A stretch of DNA of 64,000 nt. Origin: JAFMDF01 sp965277445 (lineage in GTDB: Bacteria > Bacteroidota > Bacteroidia > Chitinophagales > Saprospiraceae). Every line of letters begins with the position of its first letter. The first letter of the stretch is position 1. Of the stretch, positions 38,401-47,912 are shown piece after piece. Below the pieces are notes generated by a model that worked only from the letters and a program-made list of their open reading frames with translations, did not search any database and was not told the origin of the DNA. The position numbers were made by a program, and so were the translations under genes. The stretch covers positions 2,852,001 to 2,916,000 of the forward strand of contig CBDICY010000032.1 in NCBI GenBank assembly GCA_965277445.1. Direction: 5' to 3'.

Positions 38401-41155
38401 TGACCCACAATTCGATCCAGATGATGCCGATCCATGTGTACCAGACAATCAATCACCAACTTGTGATTTTGATGGAGACGGTACAGCGAATGCGGATGAT
38501 ACCGATGATGATGGTGATGGTGTTGCGGATGCCGATGATGTAGACCCTTTTGATCCAAATTCTGATTCTGATAATGATGGCATTACAGATGACGTAGAAA
38601 CAGGCGAAGATGATGTTTATACGGTAGGAACAGATACCGACCCTCTAGATAATGATACGGATGATGATGGTATTTTAGATGGTATAGAAGATACCAATGG
38701 AAATACCATTCAAGATCCTGGAGAAACAGATCCATTAAACCCAGATACGGATGGGGATGGTATTAATGATGGCATAGAAGATGCCAATCAAGATGGAAAT
38801 TTAAATGATGGAGAATCTGATCCACTAACGCTTTGTGATCCGAATACAACTTTCGATGAGTGTGATTTTGATGGGGATGGTATTGATAATGCCAATGACC
38901 CAGATGATGATGCAGATGGTGTAGCCGACGAACAAGATGCTGATCCTTTTGATCCAAACTCTGACTCGGATTCTGATGGAATTACGGATACAGAAGAAAC
39001 AGGTGGCGATGGTACTTATAATCCTGCACAGGATAGTAACCCATTAGATGGCTGTGATCCTGATCCTAATTCATCTGCTTGTCAATCTGTGGATGAAGAT
39101 GGAGATGGGTTCTTTACCAATCTTCCCGATACAGATCCAACCTTTGATCCAGATGATGCGGATCCTTGTGTACCGAATCCTGCTAATGGAGACTGTGACT
39201 TAGATGGTGATGGAGCAATAAATACAGAGGATACGGATGATGATGGAGATGGCGTTGCCGATACAGATGATGTAGATCCATTTGATCCAAATTCTGATTC
39301 CGATTTTGATGGAATTCCTGATGATATTGAAACGGGCGAAGATGATGTTTATACCGCTGGAACGGATACCGACCCATTAGACATTGATAGTGATGATGAT
39401 GGGATTCAAGATGGGGTGGAAGATGCCAACCAAAACGGTACACAAGATGCTGGCGAAACCGACCCATTAAATCCAGATTCTGACGGAGATGGTATTGAGG
39501 ATGGGGTGGAAGATGCGAACCAAGATGGTACAGTCAACGGTAATGAATCTGATCCATTACAATTCTGTGATCCGAATATGGATCACCCTGATTGTGATGA
39601 ATGTGATTTAGAACCAACGTTAGCAACTTGTGATTTTGACGGAGATGGTCTAAGCAACGAAATTGATCCTGATGACGATGCGGATGGGGTAGATGATGAT
39701 CAAGATGCGGATCCATTCGATCCAACTTCAGATTCTGATAATGATGGCATTCCTGATAATGTAGAAACAGGTGATGATGGGGAGTATACTCCTGGTGAGG
39801 ATACCAATCCATTAAGCAATGATACAGATAATGATGGTTTACCTGATGGTATAGAAGATGCCAACCAAAATGGTCAAGTAGACGATGGCGAAACCGATCC
39901 TCAAAACCCAGATTCTGATGAAGATGGTATTGTGGATGGAATTGAGGACACGAATGGCAATGGTCAAGTTGATCTTGGGGAAACTGACCCATTAAATACT
40001 GATTCTGATGATGATGGTATATTAGATGGAGATGAAGACTTAAATGGGGATGGTATTATTACATCAGGGGAATCAGACCCAGCTAATCCTTGTAGTCCAC
40101 CTGTAGAAGGTTGTTTGCCGCCACCTTGTATAGAAAATGGTATTACTGATCCTACCTGTGATTATGATGGTGATGGTATACCTAATGGGGAAGACCCAGA
40201 CGACGATAACGATGGCATTTTAGATGTTGATGAAGATACAGATTTAGATGGTGATTTAACCAATGATGATACGAATGGTGATGGTATTCCAGATTTCTTA
40301 GATGACGAACCATTTGTTTTCGTCAACATGCGTGTTTACTTACAAGGTGCTTATGATCACCGAACGACCTTGCTGATGAGAGATCAATTACGAGCGAAAG
40401 GATATGTGCCAACGCAAGAACCATACAGTACGATTCAACTTGGTTTATACAAGCCGTTTACGCATGTGGGCAAAGGTGGTGGTGAAACCATTAAAGATGC
40501 TAGTGTATTGGACGATAAAGGAGAAAATTCTATCGTTGACTGGATTTTCTTAGAATTAAGAAGTGCAGCTGATAATACAGAAGCCATAGAAACGAAGGCT
40601 GCTTTGATTCAAAGAGATGGAGACATAGTGGATGTAGATGGAGAAAGCCCAGTTTATTTCCCTGTAGCGGAGGGCACAGATTACTATATCGTGATTAAGC
40701 ATAGAAACCACTTAGGTATTATGACAAAAGATCCAGTTGTAATGGATCGAAACTTACTCGCACCAATCGCCCTAGACTTTACCGATGGTTCTGCACCAAT
40801 TCACGGTGAACATGGTATGCGAACAAAAGATTTAGACGGTAAATTTGCCCTTTGGGGAGGAAATACCGATGGCAATAGATTCATTATTTTCCAAGGTAGT
40901 GGGGTTGGTATTCCTGATTCGGATGGTATCTTCTTCACGATTTTTGGCGACGAAACGAATAACCCACCTAAGTACAACCACATTTCAAACGGTTACTCTT
41001 TGAGTGATTGTAACTTGGATGGAGACATTAAATACCAAGGTGGAGATAATGATATTGATGATTATATTTTCTTCAATGTCTTTAGTCATCCTAATAATAG
41101 CGAAAATTTCTTCACCAACTTCTTTATTGAAGAACAGGTGCCAGAAAGGAAGTAA
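35441..41155 (+). CDS. Giant Asp-rich thrombospondin type 3-like repeat protein with dockerin-like C-terminal module
   Basis: The 1904-residue product has a signal peptide (LLVGLFFYSLASFAQ), the shared N-terminal domain (about 27-175; LPNSENSNPGN), then about 1450 residues of calcium-binding repeats of the DxDxDGxxD type. These are organised into about ten larger units, each with DPFDPNSDSDxDGIxD, ETGxDxxY, DTNPLDxDTD and GESDPxxxCDP. The protein must be extremely acidic and should need calcium to fold. The C-terminal module (about 1623-1904) has LMRDQLRAKGYVP, IVDWIFLELRSA, IKHRNHLGIMT, GNTDGNRFIIFQG and DCNLDGDIKYQGGDND. No standard T9SS sorting domain is visible. The repeats are similar at DNA level, so copy number may vary. 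A likely role is a surface or matrix adhesin. Confidence 0.87.
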   Translation: MQINKSLLRSCLLLVGLFFYSLASFAQIEFTLQLEADGVTYTAYAKPPDGSIISSNTITGTGQVTIVVPTGFQLIDFQSLGGDWDGGSTVVNQPIEDPTHDYISFGLIGDRVTKAVYGGGQETALFSFKSDGGCVGLLRLIDNKTDIFAQLPNSENSNPGNELGVIDLGNSLARFRYSQNYEPFAADCEDNDGDGIPNGLEDINGNGVHDAGESDLNNPDTDGDNIGDGEEDTNLNGMTDDGETDALDKCDPKITDPSCDFDGDGIPNETDPDDDNDGVNDVDDVDKFDPLSDSDFDTVADSTETADGSDPLDPCVPSNTVAACNGDDDDGDGFFAGIPETDPLFDTDDADPCVPSNASPTCDLDGDGIINQQDEDDDSDGVLDVDDVDPYDPNSDSDGDGISDDIESGDNDIYDAGFDTNPLDADSDNDGILDGVEDTNQNGTRDPGETDPLDMDSDDDDLNDGEEDANQNGMQDDGESDPLDICDPEAIFPSCDFDGDGLINSLDPDDDNDGVADESDIDPYDPDSDSDKDGLTDIDETGGDGMYDPATDSNPLNACDPNVNTTLCIKIDGDGDLFYPNYPFDHENYDPDDTDPCVPNFMATACDFDNDGIPNGTDDDDDGDGVADLNDIENFNPNSDSDGDNIPDIVETGGDGVYNPETDTNPLDDDTDNDFIPDGVEDANQDGIQNAGETDPLKNDTDGDGLLDGQEDANQNGVIDDGESDPTNQCDPLVADAGQCDTDGDGLVDDDDPDDDNDGVLDGDDADPVDPNSDSDNDGITDVIETGNDGSYDPGVDSNPLDPDTDGDGILDNVEDANLNGEVDPGEIDPANADTDGDGVADNDEDINLNGVQDNGESDPTNICDPIQTDPTCDFDGDSVINSEDPDDDNDGVADEDDVDPLDPNSDSDGDGISDDVETGEDSVYHPETDTNPLDADTDDDGVNDGDEVSDGSDPFNPCDPSSANTACQDGATDEDGDGYFGDFPSDDPQFDPDDADPCVPDNQSPTCDFDGDGTANADDTDDDGDGVADADDVDPFDPNSDSDNDGITDDVETGEDDVYTVGTDTDPLDNDTDDDGILDGIEDTNGNTIQDPGETDPLNPDTDGDGINDGIEDANQDGNLNDGESDPLTLCDPNTTFDECDFDGDGIDNANDPDDDADGVADEQDADPFDPNSDSDSDGITDTEETGGDGTYNPAQDSNPLDGCDPDPNSSACQSVDEDGDGFFTNLPDTDPTFDPDDADPCVPNPANGDCDLDGDGAINTEDTDDDGDGVADTDDVDPFDPNSDSDFDGIPDDIETGEDDVYTAGTDTDPLDIDSDDDGIQDGVEDANQNGTQDAGETDPLNPDSDGDGIEDGVEDANQDGTVNGNESDPLQFCDPNMDHPDCDECDLEPTLATCDFDGDGLSNEIDPDDDADGVDDDQDADPFDPTSDSDNDGIPDNVETGDDGEYTPGEDTNPLSNDTDNDGLPDGIEDANQNGQVDDGETDPQNPDSDEDGIVDGIEDTNGNGQVDLGETDPLNTDSDDDGILDGDEDLNGDGIITSGESDPANPCSPPVEGCLPPPCIENGITDPTCDYDGDGIPNGEDPDDDNDGILDVDEDTDLDGDLTNDDTNGDGIPDFLDDEPFVFVNMRVYLQGAYDHRTTLLMRDQLRAKGYVPTQEPYSTIQLGLYKPFTHVGKGGGETIKDASVLDDKGENSIVDWIFLELRSAADNTEAIETKAALIQRDGDIVDVDGESPVYFPVAEGTDYYIVIKHRNHLGIMTKDPVVMDRNLLAPIALDFTDGSAPIHGEHGMRTKDLDGKFALWGGNTDGNRFIIFQGSGVGIPDSDGIFFTIFGDETNNPPKYNHISNGYSLSDCNLDGDIKYQGGDNDIDDYIFFNVFSHPNNSENFFTNFFIEEQVPERK

Positions 41156-41160
41156 AGAAA

Positions 41161-41307
41161 TGAGAAGTCAGACCGTTTATTTCATAAACTGTCAGAAGTG
41201 AGAAGTCAGATAAATAAGTGCAAAATTCAATAATTGCATCCATTTATCTTATAGAATCTGACTTCTGACAGAAAATTTTAATTTTCGGTCTGACTTCTGA
41301 CTTCTCA
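41161..41307. repeat. Heptamer hairpin element f, with nested arms
   Basis: Outer arms are TGAGAAGTCAGACCG (41161-41175) and CGGTCTGACTTCTGACTTCTCA-type sequence (41286-41307). Inner arms are built on GAAGTCAG and CTGACTTC (41189-41211 and 41256-41271). TCTGACT is the 7-bp unit. It begins 5 bases after the preceding stop codon and may serve as its terminator. Confidence 0.8.
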
Positions 41308-41348
41308 ATAAAAACTATCACTCACATCACTAAACCTATACTAAAAAA

Positions 41349-42239
41349 ATGGCGAGAATTTTAAAAGCACTAATCATTTTGGTTATTAGTACCGCGACTC
41401 TCCCCGCACAAGTAAAATTTTTACTTGATTACAATGCAATGACAGATGAATACACGGTCTCGATGATGCCAGAAAGGACTTGGTATCCACCAGACAACCT
41501 GACCGCTACTGGACAAGTTACCTTGAAAGCAACGACGGGACAATTTTTTGTCAAGGATATCAAAAGTTATGTAGAAGGAACGCAATGGATTCCTGGCGGC
41601 AGGGTAGATAGTCCAAACGAAAGCCCTAGGTATGATTATGTCTTTTTTAGTCTAAGAACACTAGGATTGGTAGAAATGCCTTATAAAGCTTTTAAAAAAA
41701 CAAAGCTGTTCACTTTTACTATTGAAGCCAATTGCGCTAGAGAAGTCATGTTGGTCAATAATACAGAAGATGCTTTTTTACCGCCGAATTCTAGAAGTGT
41801 GAACATTGGTAATTCACTTGGTGCAGTCGGCGCTAATGGGGAAGCTTATATTGGCAATATAAGCGATTTACCTATTTTCTGCCCTTATGCAGCTCCTCCT
41901 AAACAGGAGACAATCCTTCCAGTTACAGATAATCATACGCCGTTTCAAATTACCGAATCAGCGCTTGAATTGATGGATGAAAAATTACTCTATCCAAACC
42001 CGACCATTAACGACGTAAATTTGCAGTTTACTTGGAAGGGACAAATTGGACAAAAAGATATTTTAGTATACAATGAAGCAGGCGAACTCGTTCGCTCCTT
42101 TCAACAAGACTTGCAACAAGGCCGCAATAATTTCACCTTGGATGTTAGCAAATTAGGCAATGGCATTTATGATTTCCTTTTAGTAGATAAGCTTAAAGAA
42201 CAAACTTTATCGCTAGGGAAGGTTATTAAAATCCAATAA
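41349..42239 (+). CDS. Secreted shared-domain protein with type A T9SS sorting domain
   Basis: The 296-residue product is the smallest member of the array. It consists of a signal peptide (LKALIILVISTATLPAQ), the shared N-terminal domain (about 20-175; YDYVFFSLRTLG, PPNSRSVNIGN), and a C-terminal type A sorting domain (from about 215). That domain shows LYPNPTINDVNLQFTW, DILVYNEAGELVRSF and LGNGIYDFLLVD. The T9SS should export it and process its C-terminus. It may represent the minimal form of the shared domain, close to a single functional unit. It sits between two giant genes that carry the other C-terminal module, with heptamer hairpins on both sides. Confidence 0.85.
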   Translation: MARILKALIILVISTATLPAQVKFLLDYNAMTDEYTVSMMPERTWYPPDNLTATGQVTLKATTGQFFVKDIKSYVEGTQWIPGGRVDSPNESPRYDYVFFSLRTLGLVEMPYKAFKKTKLFTFTIEANCAREVMLVNNTEDAFLPPNSRSVNIGNSLGAVGANGEAYIGNISDLPIFCPYAAPPKQETILPVTDNHTPFQITESALELMDEKLLYPNPTINDVNLQFTWKGQIGQKDILVYNEAGELVRSFQQDLQQGRNNFTLDVSKLGNGIYDFLLVDKLKEQTLSLGKVIKIQ

Positions 42240-42245
42240 GGTAAC

Positions 42246-42322
42246 AGGTTTTAGGTGCTAGGTTTCAGGTCAAGATGTAATTACGTCTAACCTGACACCC
42301 GACATCTAATACCCAGCACCTT
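42246..42322. repeat. Heptamer hairpin element g
   Basis: Left units are AGGTTTT, AGGTGCT, AGGTTTC and AGGTCAA; right units are ACCTGAC, ACCCGAC, ATCTAAT and ACCCAGC, followed by ACCT. It starts 7 bases after the preceding stop codon. Confidence 0.8.
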
Positions 42323-42368
42323 CATTTAATTAAGGAACAAATCTTCACCCTATATTTTAAACCTAAAT

Positions 42369-42445
42369 GATTTCGTTCGAAGAACCAACTAACAACGAAA
42401 TCGGTACTCACATTGGACTTGAAAAACGGAATAGGCGACTATTCC
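42369..42445 (+). promoter_or_regulatory. Leader hairpins before the 1720-residue gene
   Basis: GATTTCGTT/AACGAAATC (42369-42402) and GGAATAG-GCGA-CTATTCC (42428-42445) stand in line, followed by TAAAGCG/CGCTTTTA and TCAAGT/ACTTGA stems further on, all within 230 bases of the start. They may form a structured mRNA leader. Together with element g they fill most of the gap 42240-42600. Confidence 0.5.
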
Positions 42446-42600
42446 AACAATAAAGCGTAAAGGAAAGTGTATTGGCCGAATTGGAAAGTTTAGCTAGTAT
42501 ACCCCTTTCGCTTTTATTGTATCATCAAGTTACTTGATAATAGGCTAATTACTGAGCAAACACTTACCCGAACAATTTAGACACACAACACTCAGTAATA

Positions 42601-45600
42601 ATGAAAACCATTTATCAAAAGGCAATCTGCTGTACCTATTTACTTTTAGCTATTTTTTTGCTAGGAAAAGTAAAAGCAATGCCTTTTTTAACGACCGAAA
42701 TTTGCTATAATGGCATAGACAATAATGGAGATGGGGCTATAGATGACGCTGATCCATTATGTAAAATCATTCGAGTCACCACTACCGCAGATGTGCTAGA
42801 TGGAGATGTTTCTTCGGTGGATAACTTACTCAATAATCCTGGAATAGATGGGGCGATCTCTCTCCGAGAAGCCATCACGGCTACGCAAGCACCAGCGAGT
42901 GGTTTTATTTTTTATACCATAGGCTTTAATTTTCCAAATTACGATGCAGGACATTTTTATTATCAAGATGATAACATTCCGAATCAAGTAACCGAGGCAA
43001 ATCGAGTCAGCACAACCAGTATAGATGATTCTACTTTAGGAGATAAAGATGTAGATTATCCTAGAAGTTGGTTTCAACTGACCATAAACAGCGCCTTACC
43101 TCCGTTATGCGATAATGTGTTAATTGATGGTTATGATTTGCGACAAACGCAGATGAATGAAAATGAGCTTGGGAAGACCTTAAATACGGCGATTCGGTTA
43201 GAAATTGTAGCCGCAGGCGATTTTCCTATTTTTACGATTAATGAAGCTAAAAGTGAAGCCAATCAGGTCATCATTCGAGGACTAAGTTTAAATGGGCGTC
43301 AGGAAATGATTCAAATCAATGAAAGTAGTAATGGAATGGTTTGGTTGTATGGTAATTATTTTGGGCTGACACCAACTGCCTTAGCTCAAAAAAATACGCA
43401 AAAAAGCCTAATTGATATTCAACACACCAATCGTTCCGTTATTATCGGTAGTAATGCAGATGGAACTAATGATGAAGGGGAAACCAATTTATTTGCAGGG
43501 ACAATCAATGGTCAATCCGCAATTTTTTCAACAAATGCGACACAGTTACAGGTTAATCAAAATTACTTTGGCGTTGGTTTAAAAACAATCAATAAATTAA
43601 ATGGAAGCGAAGGAACAGCCATAAAATCCATTGGTGGACAGGATAATAAATTTAGCCACAATATTATTAGTTTTTATGAAACGGGGTTTGATTTATATGA
43701 ATCTGACGGAGATACCATTGCAGAAAACGCCATTGGAGTTTATGCCGAAAGTAATAATGATTTAATCATCAGCAATGAAGGGGGAATTAGTAACCGTTGT
43801 CAAGATTTAGTCATCACCAAAAATACAATTGCGAATAGTCAAAAAGGCTGGCATTTTTTGGCGACTAAAAATAGCCAATTTACCAAAAATGAAGTCTATC
43901 AGCAGTTGACAGTAGGACTAAATATCGTCAATGAAGCCAATGACCCTACTCAAAAAAATGAAAATAACTTTGTTTATCAAAATAAAATTCATCATAACTT
44001 AATCGGCATTTTAATTGGTCAAAATGCAACGGACAATATGCTATTACAAAATAGTATTTATGCTAATGCAAGTATAGGCATTGATATAAGCGCAGCAGGC
44101 ATTAATGCAGATGGTATTACTCTCAACGATTTAAATGATACAGACAGCGGGCCACAACAATTTTTGAATTTCCCAATTTTAACGGTTACTAATTATACAA
44201 ATACCACAGCAACGGTTGCCGTAAGTTTAGATATTGATGATAGCTATGAAGACCAAGAAGGCTATCGAATAGAATTCTTTGCCAATAGTTCGTCAATGGA
44301 TCGAGGCGGAGAAATTTATTTAGGGTATTTAGATGTAGGGGGAGATGTTAATAATGCAGCAATAACTTTACCCTTACCTGAATCGGTATTAGCTAGTTAC
44401 CATATTTCGGCAACAACTTCGATTATTAAGATTGCTGTTTTTACCAACTTAGTACCAGCATTAGCTTTTGCGGCGACTTCTGAATTTAGTGCGTCTGTAC
44501 CTTTACCACCAGCAGAAATTTGTGGTAATAATATGGATGATGACGGAGATGGATTAGTAGATTGTGATGATCCTGATTGTGCTAACTTTCTAGAAGCAGG
44601 TACTATTCAAGGGGCAGAAGCAACTTGTTTCCAATCTTTTTTGCCAACGATTATCCACAATGTTAGTACACCAACTAGTGATCCTAGAATTACAGCCTTT
44701 TATCAATGGGAACAAAGTACCGATAATGGCGAAACTTGGGAGGAGATTAATAGAGCTACGGCGGTCTCTTATTTTCCTCCAATAATTACGCAGACAACTT
44801 TGTATCGGCGGTTGGTGAGAAAAAATGAATGTAATGATTGGGTAGCATCCAATACGATAGAGAAAAAAATTAAACCTATTCCAGTTGCGAATATAATGAC
44901 TATTCCTGCGGAAAACGGAGGGGATCTTTGCGCCAATGTACCTTATGTTTTTGCAGCCGAAAACGCAGGTGCTTTTGCTAACTATACTTGGAACTTTGGG
45001 AGATATGCTACTCCCAGTACCTCAACTAGACAAGCGCCTACAGCGATAACTTATACAACACCCAATGCCAATACCGATACGCTCCAGTCTATTATACTGG
45101 AAGTAGAACTAGATGGCTGCACCAATTCAGATACAACAACTCACAATATTCACCCATTATTGCAGATCCAAAATGTCAGTGTCACCCAACCAACGAGTTG
45201 TGGTGGTACTGACGGATCTATTTTGCTTAGTATTAGCGGTGAAGCCGATCAATGTATTGCTGTCAGTATTGATGGTGGCAATACTTACTTACCAGACAAT
45301 CAATTTACGATTAATAATTTAGCAGCAGGTGCTTATCCACTATTTGTGCGTTACTGTGCGTTAGATTGTGCCATTGATGGCGGAATCATCAACCTCTCCG
45401 ACCCTGCTGCCATTCGAGCGAATGACGACGAAATTATTGGGTCTTGTCCAGGTGTTTTGTTCCAAGGAAACGTGGCGAATAATGATACTTTAGGAGATAA
45501 TCCTGTATTTTCCTTAGCTGCTGATGCTACCTACGGTCGAATTACTTTAGCCCAAACCGGACAATTTATTTATACCCCGATCTCGAATGCTTGTGGAGCA

Positions 45601-47763
45601 GATCAATTTTCTTATAAAGTTTGTAATGGCAATACAGGATGTTGTGCGACGGCTACGGTCAACGTAACTTTTGGAGATGATACGCCACCTACTTTTGGAG
45701 ATTTACCACTAGACTTAACAATTGGTTGGGCGGATGAAATTCCTGCAAAAGCGACGGTTCAGGCTTTCGATAATTGCCCAACAACAGACTTGTTTTATGA
45801 AGAAAATAGTACCCAAAACAATACAACTTGTGGACAATATGATTATCTAATTACCAGAACTTGGATTGCTACAGATCAATGTGGTAATTCTACCAACCAC
45901 GTCCAAACAATTAGCGTAGTAGATGAAACGACGCCTGATATTTTTCGCATTCATACCTTACCAAATGGTAAAAAGATGGTTGCAGGCGTGATAGAATTTA
46001 CCAGCGAACATTGGAAGACCGTTTATTTACCTATCAATTTTGCAGAAAACCCCATTGTTTTTACGCAATTGCTTACTAATAATGAAGCGACAGCAGCGAC
46101 TGTAAGATTGCGTAATGTTACCGAGAACCAATTTGAAATTCGCCTACAAGAAGCGGCAACGGATGATGGGATACATTTAAAAGAATCGGTAGCTTGGATG
46201 GCTATGGAAACGGGCGAACAAACCGCTAATTATCATTGGCAAGCAGATACGATCCCGCTAACCCATAGCTGGACCACTATTCCTTTTACCCAGAGATTTG
46301 ACAATATTCCACTTCTATTTGCCAATATGCAAACAACTAGAGATGCGGATGCGGCTACGGTTAGAAATACGAGTGTGAATTGGACCAACGGACGATTGAG
46401 GTTACAAGAAGAAAATTCTGAAGGGATAAATACGGCACACGCTTCGGAAACCGTCGCCTACTTAGCGATTGCTGATACAGGCAATTTAAGTAACCAAACA
46501 GGTGGAATTATTGGGGAAACGGGTCGAGTTAAAACAACAAGTGACTGGTTTACGATTACTTTAGATAACACTTATAATAACCCCGTAATTATTGCGAACA
46601 GTTTGTCTATTGACGATTTTGATCCTGCTACGGTGCGTATTCAAAATGTAACCAATAATAGTTTTGAAGTGAGGGTAGAAGAATGGAGTTATTTAGATGG
46701 GGAACACCGCACCGAGACCATTGGTTATTTAGTAATAGAAGGTAGTTTGCCCTTAGAAACGCCAACGGATTTTTGTGATGCCAATAGTATTCAATTAGAT
46801 TTTTCTGATGAATTAATTGCCCTAGATAATACGGGACAATTTTTGCCAATAACTTATGATGAACGCATTAGTTTTACGGGAACCGAACAAATAATCCACC
46901 GAGATTGGTCGGCAACAGATGTATGCGGGAATATTGGCGTAGCGACCCAAACCATCGCTTGCCCTGGCATTGCTTTAAAAGCAAAAACGATGCTGCATGG
47001 GGCCTTAATTGGCAGCAATGATTCTAACTTAATGCGAGATGATTTGCGCAAAGCAAACCTAATTCCATTAGTAGAACCCTATACGGACTTAAACGGATTT
47101 GAGCATGTTGGAGCGAGTGGGGGAGAAATGCTAAGAGAAGATTTATTGACTATTGAAGGTGCTGATGCTATTGTTGATTGGGTGCTTTTAGAATTGCGGA
47201 GTCGATTGGATAAAAGTCATGTAGTGGCGAGTGCGGTAGGATTGGTGCAAAGAGATGGAGATATTATTTCTAATAGGGGCGATTCATTAATTGTATTCCC
47301 TAGTGCGGTTCCTAGTAGTTATTATGTAGCGGTGCGGCATCGCAATCATATTTGTATGCTTAGTAATTCAACGCAAACATTTACAAATGATAATGTACCC
47401 AATTTAGATTTTACCAACCCAACAACCACTAGTACAGATGCAGGAACAACCACAGATGCGACTTTAGCCATGTGGGCAGGTGATCTGAATCAAGATAATC
47501 AAATTATTTTTCAAGGACCGAATAATGACATATTTTATCTTTTTTTAACTATACTATTAGACCCTGAAAATACGAATGCTATTAGTAATTTTGTTAGCCA
47601 CACTTATTCTGCTGCCGATTTTAATTTAGATGGTCGTGTTCTTTTTCAAGGACCGAACAATGATCGTTCTGCTTTATTGTTTAATACCATTTTGTTGCAT
47701 CCAGATAATACTGCTTATTTCTCTAATTTCATCTTACATATTACTGGAAAAGGAGGGAACTAA
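42601..47763 (+). CDS. Giant secreted beta-helix/lectin-like protein with dockerin-like C-terminal module
   Basis: The 1720-residue product has a signal peptide (CTYLLLAIFLLGKVKA). Next is a calcium-loop motif EICYNGIDNNGDGAIDDADP (about 30), a CSLREA-like segment (ISLREAITATQAP) and a parallel beta-helix (about 100-500; IIRGLSLNG, KNTIANSQKG). A second EICGNNMDDDGDGLVDCDDP occurs near 638. Ig-like, PKD-like, SprB-like and cadherin-like domains follow (about 660-1020; SYKVCNGNTGCCATATV), then an HYR-like domain. Three lectin-like repeats lie at about 1111-1400 (ATVRLRNVTENQFEIRLQE, ETVAYLAI). The terminal module spans about 1456-1713: LMRDDLRKANLIP, IVDWVLLELRS, VRHRNHICML, GDLNQDNQIIFQGPNND and DFNLDGRVLFQGPNNDR. 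A surface adhesin binding carbohydrate is the likely role. Confidence 0.85.
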   Translation: MKTIYQKAICCTYLLLAIFLLGKVKAMPFLTTEICYNGIDNNGDGAIDDADPLCKIIRVTTTADVLDGDVSSVDNLLNNPGIDGAISLREAITATQAPASGFIFYTIGFNFPNYDAGHFYYQDDNIPNQVTEANRVSTTSIDDSTLGDKDVDYPRSWFQLTINSALPPLCDNVLIDGYDLRQTQMNENELGKTLNTAIRLEIVAAGDFPIFTINEAKSEANQVIIRGLSLNGRQEMIQINESSNGMVWLYGNYFGLTPTALAQKNTQKSLIDIQHTNRSVIIGSNADGTNDEGETNLFAGTINGQSAIFSTNATQLQVNQNYFGVGLKTINKLNGSEGTAIKSIGGQDNKFSHNIISFYETGFDLYESDGDTIAENAIGVYAESNNDLIISNEGGISNRCQDLVITKNTIANSQKGWHFLATKNSQFTKNEVYQQLTVGLNIVNEANDPTQKNENNFVYQNKIHHNLIGILIGQNATDNMLLQNSIYANASIGIDISAAGINADGITLNDLNDTDSGPQQFLNFPILTVTNYTNTTATVAVSLDIDDSYEDQEGYRIEFFANSSSMDRGGEIYLGYLDVGGDVNNAAITLPLPESVLASYHISATTSIIKIAVFTNLVPALAFAATSEFSASVPLPPAEICGNNMDDDGDGLVDCDDPDCANFLEAGTIQGAEATCFQSFLPTIIHNVSTPTSDPRITAFYQWEQSTDNGETWEEINRATAVSYFPPIITQTTLYRRLVRKNECNDWVASNTIEKKIKPIPVANIMTIPAENGGDLCANVPYVFAAENAGAFANYTWNFGRYATPSTSTRQAPTAITYTTPNANTDTLQSIILEVELDGCTNSDTTTHNIHPLLQIQNVSVTQPTSCGGTDGSILLSISGEADQCIAVSIDGGNTYLPDNQFTINNLAAGAYPLFVRYCALDCAIDGGIINLSDPAAIRANDDEIIGSCPGVLFQGNVANNDTLGDNPVFSLAADATYGRITLAQTGQFIYTPISNACGADQFSYKVCNGNTGCCATATVNVTFGDDTPPTFGDLPLDLTIGWADEIPAKATVQAFDNCPTTDLFYEENSTQNNTTCGQYDYLITRTWIATDQCGNSTNHVQTISVVDETTPDIFRIHTLPNGKKMVAGVIEFTSEHWKTVYLPINFAENPIVFTQLLTNNEATAATVRLRNVTENQFEIRLQEAATDDGIHLKESVAWMAMETGEQTANYHWQADTIPLTHSWTTIPFTQRFDNIPLLFANMQTTRDADAATVRNTSVNWTNGRLRLQEENSEGINTAHASETVAYLAIADTGNLSNQTGGIIGETGRVKTTSDWFTITLDNTYNNPVIIANSLSIDDFDPATVRIQNVTNNSFEVRVEEWSYLDGEHRTETIGYLVIEGSLPLETPTDFCDANSIQLDFSDELIALDNTGQFLPITYDERISFTGTEQIIHRDWSATDVCGNIGVATQTIACPGIALKAKTMLHGALIGSNDSNLMRDDLRKANLIPLVEPYTDLNGFEHVGASGGEMLREDLLTIEGADAIVDWVLLELRSRLDKSHVVASAVGLVQRDGDIISNRGDSLIVFPSAVPSSYYVAVRHRNHICMLSNSTQTFTNDNVPNLDFTNPTTTSTDAGTTTDATLAMWAGDLNQDNQIIFQGPNNDIFYLFLTILLDPENTNAISNFVSHTYSAADFNLDGRVLFQGPNNDRSALLFNTILLHPDNTAYFSNFILHITGKGGN

Positions 47764-47872
47764 AAAATGCCCCTCCATTAATGTATAAGCCTTAAACAGT
47801 TTAGCTTAGGAGACTATGTTGTAAGTACTCGGACTTAATTATTCTGGTAATAATTGTTGAATTGTTTTATTG

Positions 47873-47912
47873 CTATATTGTTGTATGACAATGCGTTACG
47901 GTAACAATATAG
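47873..47912 (+). terminator. Terminator-like hairpin after the 1720-residue gene
   Basis: Perfect 10-bp arms CTATATTGTT/AACAATATAG with a 20-base loop are followed by TAGTTTTG. It lies 110 bases after the stop. The loop is long and the U tract short, so this is moderate evidence. Confidence 0.45.

Noticed and set aside
35980..39992. Antisense ORFs rich in Ser/Pro or His within the 1904-residue gene
   Set aside because: They mirror the GAT-rich TSP3-like repeats on the other strand, have repetitive low-complexity products and no independent signals.
9052..42322. Heptamer loci as CRISPR arrays
   Set aside because: The units are 7 bp without spacers, arms are inverted, and no cas genes are present.
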